Shown here: one piece after another, positions 7,566-12,927 of the stretch
How the letters are laid out: each line of letters starts with the position of its first letter
Position numbering within the stretch: position 1 is the stretch's first letter
Made by a program: the position numbers and the translations under genes
Source of the DNA: Bacteroidia bacterium
GTDB taxonomy: Bacteria > Bacteroidota > Bacteroidia > Cytophagales > Cyclobacteriaceae
DNA length: 12,927 nt
Direction: 5' to 3'
Assembly (NCBI GenBank): GCA_012031955.1
Contig: JAAURZ010000016.1
Coordinates: 1 to 12,927 of the forward strand
Notes under the pieces: generated by a model
What the model was told of the DNA's origin: nothing
Seen by the model: the letters and a program-made list of their open reading frames with translations, nothing else
The model's database searches: none

Positions 7566-8042
7566 ATGAAAAGCCTGTTAGACCAGCAGTTCGAAAATGG
7601 TGGCGTGGTTCTGGCCCGCCTCGACGACCTCATCAACTGGGCGCGCCTCTCATCTATGTTCCCGATGACCTTTGGCATCGCCTGTTGCGCGATCGAGTTC
7701 ATGAGCACCGGCACCACGCCGTACGACATGGACCGCTTCGGCATGGTGGCACGTGCTACTCCCAGAACGGCCGACGTGATGATTGTGGCCGGAACAGTCA
7801 CTTTCAAAATGGCCGACCGTATTCGCCGCCTTTATGAGCAAATGGCCGAGCCGCGCTATGTAGTCTCTATGGGGTCTTGCGCCAACTGCGGTGGCCCTTA
7901 CTGGCAACACGGTTACCACGTGGTGAAAGGTGTTGACCGGATAATTCCGGTTGACGTGTATGTGCCCGGCTGTCCCCCGCGCCCCGAAGCGCTGATCGGA
8001 GGCTTCCTCAAACTCCAGGAAAAATCAGGTCTGAAAGCGTGA
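7566..8042 (+). CDS. nuoB: NADH-quinone oxidoreductase subunit B (3' end may be frameshifted)
   Basis: This is the complex I subunit holding the terminal [4Fe-4S] cluster N2 that reduces quinone. The 158-aa frame shows the tandem Cys40-Cys41 in [11 protein letters not shown], Cys105 in [13 protein letters not shown] and Cys136 in [14 protein letters not shown], the four expected N2 ligands. The start [13 protein letters not shown] fits the family and coincides with the end of repeat copy B. The frame ends at TGA 8040-8042. One extra G there would read on as [18 protein letters not shown] to TGA 8093-8095, overlapping the nuoC start, which looks like a natural tail. This hidden extension is plausible but unproved. 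All catalytic parts are intact either way. Confidence 0.95.
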   Translation: MKSLLDQQFENGGVVLARLDDLINWARLSSMFPMTFGIACCAIEFMSTGTTPYDMDRFGMVARATPRTADVMIVAGTVTFKMADRIRRLYEQMAEPRYVVSMGSCANCGGPYWQHGYHVVKGVDRIIPVDVYVPGCPPRPEALIGGFLKLQEKSGLKA

Positions 8043-8087
8043 TGGCACCCACCGCGCTGGAAAAACTCATCAAAAAAGAAGAGACCA

Positions 8088-8570
8088 ATGCCTGACTTTC
8101 AGCAAATACAATCCATCGTCGAATCGGCGGCGCAAGGCGCAGTCACCCTGCTGGAAAGCACAACGCCCCCTGGTTTCCGGATCGCGGCCGATGACCTGCA
8201 GGGCGTATGCATTGCGCTACGCGACCATCCCGATACATACTTCGACATGCTTTCCTGCCTCACCGGACTGGACAATGGTGCCGACGCCGCCACTATGGAG
8301 GTCATTTACAATTTGTACTCGGTGCCGTACGACCTTCGGCTTACGCTCGCGGTCACGACAGGCCGGGGCGATCCGCATGTGCCTACAGTGTCGCACGTTT
8401 GGAAGACCGCCAACTGGCACGAAAGAGAAGCGTACGATTTCTATGGTATCAACTTTACCGGTCACCCGGACCAGCGCCGCATTCTCCTTCCGGCCGACTG
8501 GCAGGGTTTTCCTTTACGCAAGGACTACCAGCACGAATCCTATTATCGCGGAATCAAGATCGAGTATTAG
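8088..8570 (+). CDS. nuoC: NADH-quinone oxidoreductase subunit C (30 kDa subunit)
   Basis: This is a peripheral-arm subunit of complex I that supports the quinone-site region formed by NuoB and NuoD. It is 160 aa, a normal length for a stand-alone NuoC. The 30-kDa signature [18 protein letters not shown] (110-127) followed by [20 protein letters not shown] is clear. The start ATG 8088 lies 45 nt after the apparent nuoB stop, or would overlap nuoB if the nuoB tail is restored. nuoD begins 11 nt after the stop. nuoC and nuoD are separate here, unlike the fused nuoCD of some bacteria. Confidence 0.95.
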   Translation: MPDFQQIQSIVESAAQGAVTLLESTTPPGFRIAADDLQGVCIALRDHPDTYFDMLSCLTGLDNGADAATMEVIYNLYSVPYDLRLTLAVTTGRGDPHVPTVSHVWKTANWHEREAYDFYGINFTGHPDQRRILLPADWQGFPLRKDYQHESYYRGIKIEY

Positions 8571-8581
8571 CCAGACGCGCC

Positions 8582-9800
8582 GTGCCAACCGACCAGATCC
8601 AATACATCTACAAAGAGGACAACCTGCAGCGGTCTGAACCAGGCAGGTTCAACCAGCAGGAACTGAAGCCCGAGGAAATGTTACTTAACCTCGGCCCGCA
8701 ACATCCGTCCACACACGGCGTGCTCCGCCTCGAAGTGCTCATGGACGGCGAAGTAGTGAAGGAAGTGGTGCCGCACATTGGCTACCTGCATCGTTAGCTT
8801 TGAAAAGCACGCCGAAAACCTGCCCTACAACCAGGTGATCCCTTTTGTTGATCGCCTCGACTACATTACGTCCATGAACAACGAGCATGTTTACGCCATG
8901 GGTGTTGAACGAATGCTTGGCATAAGCGACCAGATTCCAAAACGGGTGGAATACGTACGGGTGCTCGTGGCGGAAATGAATCGTATCGCTTCCCACTTCA
9001 TTGCCATTGGCACTTATGGTATGGACATCGGCGCCTTCACGCCGTTTTCTGGCTCATGCGCGACCGTGAGCACATACTGCGCTTGCTCGAGTGGGCATCG
9101 GGCGCCCGACTGCTGTACAATTATATTTGGATCGGCGGGCTCTTCTACGATCTGCCGGTCGGCTTCGAAGAAAAGTGTATCGAGTTTGTGCGCTACATCA
9201 AACCCAAGCTCATGGAGCTCGAGCACATTCTCGTTGACAACAAGATATTCATAAACAGAACTGCCAACGTAGGCGTGCTTCCGCTCGACCTTGCCATTAA
9301 CGCGGGCGCTACAGGCCCAATGCTCCGCGGCTCCGGCCTTCGTTACGACTTGCGAAGAGTGGATGGTTACTCTGTGTACCCCGAACTGGACTTTTCCATT
9401 CCGATCGGGCGAGGCCTTCAGGGTACCGTAGGCGACTGCTGGGACCGCACTTGGGTGCGCATGCAAGAGCTTCACGAGTCTGTGAAGATCATTGAGCAAT
9501 GCCTGGCCAAATTACAAGGCGAACACAACGCGACGCGACTTCGATCCGCAGGCGCTGGTGCCCAAGAAAATAAGGCCCAAGGCGCAAGACTTCTATATAA
9601 GAGGCGAAATACCAAAAGGAGAGCTTGGCTTCTTCTTCCGCGCCGACGGCAGGAGCGACGTGCCTTTCCGATGCAAGTGCCGGTCGTGTAGTTTTGTGAA
9701 CCTGTCGATACTGCCCGATCTGGCCAGGGGCGTGTTGGTTGCCGACCTGATCGCAATATTGGGCTCAATCGATATTGTGTTGGGAGAAGTGGATCGCTAA
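8582..9800 (+). pseudogene. nuoD: NADH-quinone oxidoreductase subunit D (three frameshifts as written)
   Basis: This is the complex I 49-kDa subunit, which forms the quinone site with NuoB. Four consecutive frames together give a full-length protein of about 405 aa. The segments are [10 protein letters not shown] to [19 protein letters not shown] to [19 protein letters not shown] to KLQGEH; and [12 protein letters not shown] to LGEVDR. Signature [16 protein letters not shown] is present. The breaks are an extra A at 8796 (CGTTAGCTTT for CGTTGCTTT), a missing T in the run 9045-9048, and a +1 shift near 9525-9540. I propose GTG 8582 as start because it continues family-like sequence 11 nt after nuoC; ATG 8678 is the alternative but would truncate the N-terminus. 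Conservation across all four pieces suggests sequencing error rather than decay. Confidence 0.88.
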
Positions 9801-9829
9801 TTTCAACCTTTAGACTTTTCGCGCCTGCA

Positions 9830-11331
9830 ATGATCAAACTGCTTACCACAGCACAGATAAGAGACCTGGATGCATATACCATTCAGCATGAACCGATTGC
9901 TTCAATTGACTTGATGGAGCGCGCGTGCGAGGCGTTTGCCGGGTGGTTCTCACAGCACTTCAAGCCGGTCCAAAAGGTGGGCGTGGTTTGTGGCACTGGC
10001 AACAATGGTGGCGATGGCCTTGGTATAGCCCGGCTTCTGTTTGATTGGGGTTTCCCCGTAAGGGTATGGATCGTGGACCGCAGCCAAAAAACAACGCCCG
10101 ACTTTGATGTCAACTTAGAGCGACTGCCGAGAGCGATTGAAATCACGGATATCAACACGCCGCCATCGGATGATCTGTTTGCAGGTTGCGATGTTGTAAT
10201 TGATGCCGTGTTCGGATCGGGCCTGTCGAGGCCCGCCGCCGGACTTCATGCCGCCACGATTGCGGCCATGAATCAAGCCAAGGCCGTGCGCGTGAGTGTA
10301 GATATCCCTTCGGGGCTTAGCGCCGACGCACCATCCTCCGGCGAGATCGTGTGCGCCGATTACACCATTTCATTCCAACTGCCAAAGCTGGCATTCTTGC
10401 TCCCTCAAAATGCCGGATACGTGGGCGAATGGAAAGTGTTACCCATCGGTTTGTGCAAAGCAGCCATAAAGGCAGCAGCTACAAACTACCACGTGGTCAC
10501 ACGGAAGGACATAGTCAGGATGAAAAAAGCCCGAAAGAAATTTGACCATAAAGGCACCTACGGGCACGCCCTGCTTATTGCCGGTAGCTACGGCAAGGTG
10601 GGCGCCGCGGTGCTTGCTTCAAGGGCTGCATTGCGGGCGGGGGTGGGCCTGCTTACCACACACGTACCCGCGTGCGGGTATGCCATATTGCAAACAGCCG
10701 TACCCGAAGCGATGGTATCCGTCGATCGCCATGAACATTTTTTTAGCGACCTCCCCACCCTGGATTCCTACAAAGCTATCGGAGTCGGGCCGGGCTTGGG
10801 CCAGGAAAAGGCGACGCTCGAAGCGCTCAGGAAGCTGTTGGAAACTGCGCCTGTGCCGCTTGTAGTGGATGCAGATGCGCTCAACATCCTGGCAGCCCAC
10901 CCGGAGTTATTTCATATGATGCCCGCCGGAAGCATACTTACACCCCATCCAGGCGAGTTTGCGAGGCTTGTGAGCCCGGTCGGTAACGACTTTGAGAGAC
11001 TCGCTCAGCTGCTCGATCTTGCACGCCGTACCCGCAGTGTCGTGATACTTAAAGGGGCCTACACTGCTGTGGCCTCGCCGGAGGGCGCCATTTATTTTAA
11101 TTCCACCGGCAACCCCGGCATGGCTACAGCCGGCGCCGGCGATGTACTCACCGGGCTCATCACCAGCTTATTTGCCCAGGGCTACACCGCTCTTGAGGCG
11201 GCTTTGATCGGTGCGTTTGTACATTGGTCTTGACCGGGGACCTGGTTGCCCACGATAAGGGGATGGATGGCCTCATTGCCTCAGACCTCGTGGAAGCCGT
11301 TCCTGCAGCAATCCATCGCTTGCATCATTGA
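9830..11331 (+). CDS. nnr: Bifunctional NAD(P)H-hydrate epimerase / ADP-dependent dehydratase
   Basis: This enzyme repairs hydrated NADH and NADPH. The N-terminal YjeF domain (about 1-210) epimerises the hydrate and shows the loop GTGNNGGDGL (55-64) and DVVIDAVFGSGL (121-132). The C-terminal ribokinase-like domain (about 225 onward) dehydrates it using ADP or ATP, with KGTYGHALLIAGS (241-253), LTPHPGEF (370-377) and GNPGMATAGAGDVLTG (427-442). The open frame stops at TGA 11231-11233 after FVHWS. One reading-frame change near 11222-11233 continues it as TGDLVAHDKGMDGLIASDLV to TGA 11329-11331, the normal C-terminus, for about 500 aa. The gene starts 29 nt after nuoD and may be co-transcribed. 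Linking NADH repair to complex I genes is reasonable but could be incidental. Confidence 0.93.
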
Positions 11332-11467
11332 TTTTCTAAAAAAATCGGATTTTACTTTAAACCTTTTCAAGCTTTTCTCCATCTATTATACTAAATTGTG
11401 AATACGGTCGTTTTTGCGCCCAACTTTGGTTCGAAATTTGCCGTATAACGGGAGGACAGAAGGCTAT

Positions 11468-11833
11468 ATGCGTCGACTTTTTACGATAATGGTAGTGGTA
11501 GGTTTAATGAGTGTGGTGATCCCATCATCGGGTCAGGTCACTGATAACATAACCGCTTACGCCTCGCAAAATCAGGAAATAGGCAAAGTAGTCCAGATTT
11601 ATCCTAGTCCCGCCACTGATTATGTGAACATCAAGTTCGAGACCCTGTTAGCCAAAAATATCAAGCTCACAGTTCATAACATCATCGGCAACGAAATGAA
11701 CGTGGAAACGGAAGTGGTCAGCGATCACGAACTCCGCGTCAGGGTTAAAGACCTTGCTTCGGGGTATTATCTCCTTGCCATCAAGGAGGAGGAAGCCAAG
11801 TACCGCGGCACCTTCAAGATTCTTAAGCGCTAG
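11468..11833 (+). CDS. Small secreted protein with a T9SS type A sorting domain
   Basis: This 121-aa protein is almost entirely signal peptide plus sorting domain. ATG 11468 opens MRRLFTIMVVVGLMSVVIPS with a likely cleavage after the SSGQ region; the longer frame from 11414 is less plausible. From about residue 44 the sequence IYPSPATDYVNIKFE, then VHNIIGNEM, LRVRVKDLASGYYLLAI and FKILKR match the type A C-terminal domain that directs proteins through the Bacteroidota type IX system to the cell surface. There is no room for a cargo domain, only about 25 residues. The gene has its own upstream region of 136 nt after nnr, in which I see no firm promoter. Its 3' end overlaps the convergent ltaE gene by 11 nt. 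Confidence 0.85.
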   Translation: MRRLFTIMVVVGLMSVVIPSSGQVTDNITAYASQNQEIGKVVQIYPSPATDYVNIKFETLLAKNIKLTVHNIIGNEMNVETEVVSDHELRVRVKDLASGYYLLAIKEEEAKYRGTFKILKR

Positions 11834-12851
11834 CCAGTTCGGCCAGCTTTGCATCCAGCATTTCTATTTCTCTTTCTTCCGTATCGAAAGCACACATCAA
11901 TCGCACTTCGGTGGTTCGTTCATTCCAGATATAGAAGAAGCAGACTTCCTGCACCAACGGAATCCACTCCCTTGGCAAAATGGCAAAGACACCGTTTGCA
12001 TCCACCGGTCGCGTGATGTGAATCTTGGGGTATTTGCGCAACATGGCAGCCAGGCGCTGAGCCATTGTGTTGGCGTGTGCGGCGCTCGTACGCCAGACAT
12101 CGTTGCACAGCAATGCATCGAACTGTGCTCCGATGAATCGCATCTTGGAGTGGAGTTGCATCGCTTGCTTCCGGAGGTACTTTGCCGGTAAGGAAAGCGC
12201 CGGATCGAAAACAATACAGCCTCGCCAAACATCATCCCGTTTTTAGTGCCGCCGAATGACAATACGTCGATGCCGGCGTCGCGGGTGAACGCGCGAAAGT
12301 CGAGGCCAAGGTGTACAGCAGCATTGGCAATGCGCGAGCCGTCCATGTGTACCCGCATGTCATGCCTCCGTGCCAATGCACTGATAGCTTTAATTTCTTC
12401 CAAAGTATATACCGTCGCATATTCTGTGGGTTGCGAAATGGAGATCACCTTGGGCTGCGCGTGGTGTGGATCGCCTATTCTGTCAATCTGTTCTTCAATA
12501 TCTTCGGGGCGAATCTTGCCGTCATGGGAGACGACCGGAAGCAACTTGCATCCGGTAAATCTTTCCGGTGCCGTAGACTCGTCTACCTGAACGTGCGCGA
12601 GGTCAGAACAAAGCACCGCGTGATACGACTGCGTGAGTGCCGACAGCGCGAGCACGTTGGCGCCAGTGCCGTTGTAAACGAAGTACACATCCGTGTCATC
12701 ACCGAAAAGTGCTTTGAAATGAGCGGTTGCCTTCGCAGTGAAAGCATCGTCGCCATACGAACGCTCATGCCCGGCGTTGGCCTTCGCGAGGGCCTCCATC
12801 ACAGCCGGTAACACGCCAGAATAGTTGTCGCTGGCAAAAGTTTTTTTTCAT
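11823..12851 (-). pseudogene. ltaE: Low-specificity L-threonine aldolase (two frameshifts as written)
   Basis: This is a PLP-dependent enzyme that cleaves L-threonine to glycine and acetaldehyde. The reconstructed 342-aa protein reads MKKTFASDNYSGVLPAVMEA, RSYGDD, YNGTGANVLAL, DLAHVQVDES, HMDGSRIANA (Asp170) and LSFGGTKNGMMFG with the PLP lysine Lys203. As written, the start codon (complement 12849-12851) is out of frame because the plus-strand T run 12841-12848 has eight bases where seven are needed. A second break at the A4 run 12208-12211 needs one more base to join GEAVLF to FDPALSLPAKYLRK and the C-terminal domain ending LDAKLAELASA. A caller would find two pieces, about 11897-12814 and 11823-12161. 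Both breaks are homopolymer indels, so the gene is probably functional. Confidence 0.88.
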
Positions 12852-12927
12852 AATTGGACAGCTTTATGACTTGGATGTATTGCTCTTCGATTTGAGCCTG
12901 GGTGAGAATATCCTGCATCAGGTCGAT

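Larger units (their letters stand above)
7428..7571 (+). repeat. Intercistronic repeat, copy B (between nuoA and nuoB)
   Basis: This is the second copy of the element at 2-131. It starts in the last codons of nuoA (GAC AAA GCA TGA; copy A has GAC AAC ACA TGA) and ends with ATGAAA of nuoB, so the element runs stop-to-start in both places. Differences from copy A are scattered substitutions, four 1-nt indels at A, T or C/T runs, and the 18-bp palindrome at 7510-7527 in place of AGAT. An alternative open frame from ATG 7436 reads MKMSIKRTISRWMLTATTLL and onward to a stop near 7547, but copy A's indels destroy it, so it is not conserved. No third copy is visible in the window. Confidence 0.85.

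Noticed and set aside
8207..8797. 196-aa plus-strand frame overlapping nuoC.
   Set aside because: Its first two thirds are nuoC in the wrong frame; only its end, from 8582, is real (the start of nuoD).
12799..12927. Minus-strand frame IDLMQDILTQAQIEEQYIQV entering from the window edge, possibly the 3' end of a gene upstream of ltaE.
   Set aside because: Only about 25 codons lie outside ltaE, and the frame depends on the suspect T8 run and overlaps ltaE. I cannot assign it, though the 76 nt at 12852-12927 may be coding.

Overview
The window looks like a chromosomal fragment of a Bacteroidota bacterium, most likely Cytophagales-like. The evidence is a soluble SdhA/SdhB pair of the type common in that phylum, a protein ending in a type IX secretion (T9SS) sorting domain, LPP20-type and CHRD-like lipoproteins, a DUF3052 gene, a bifunctional NAD(P)H-hydrate repair enzyme and separate nuoC and nuoD genes. 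The genus cannot be read from the sequence.

Layout. Positions 1-125 are a leader in front of sdhA (126-2051) and sdhB (2053-2821), closed by a strong hairpin at 2839-2877. A CHRD-like lipoprotein (minus, 2900-3409) faces sdhB. Two LPP20-like lipoproteins (3559-4923 and 5010-5585) follow, with a terminator at 5604-5639, then DUF3052 (5662-6066). A minus-strand group has a DUF1328 membrane peptide (6112-6271) and two overlapping hypothetical ORFs (6313-6585, 6569-6757). The plus strand then carries nuoA, nuoB, nuoC, nuoD (6951-9800) and nnr (9830-11331), a small T9SS-sorted protein (11468-11833) and, convergent with it, a threonine aldolase gene (minus, 11823-12851).

The least ordinary feature is a repeated intercistronic element. 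About 130 nt upstream of and into sdhA recurs, at roughly 89% identity, between nuoA and nuoB. In both places it fills the gap from an upstream TGA stop to the ATG of the downstream respiratory gene. In both it contains an eight-codon mini-ORF (MSI[K/R]INY, stop) ending exactly 3 nt before that ATG. Only the nuo copy carries a perfect 18-bp palindrome. The element may be a regulatory leader linking complex I and complex II, or a short interspersed repeat.

A second window-wide pattern is single-base indels. sdhB, the DUF1328 gene, nuoD, nnr and ltaE are all frameshifted, perhaps nuoB and the hypothetical pair too, mostly in short homopolymers. Well-conserved protein sequence resumes on both sides of each break. 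Uncorrected sequencing error is the most economical explanation, so I give reconstructed gene ends rather than only the open segments. Together the window encodes part of the aerobic respiratory chain (complex II catalytic subunits and the start of complex I), a repair enzyme for damaged NAD(P)H, and several envelope proteins.
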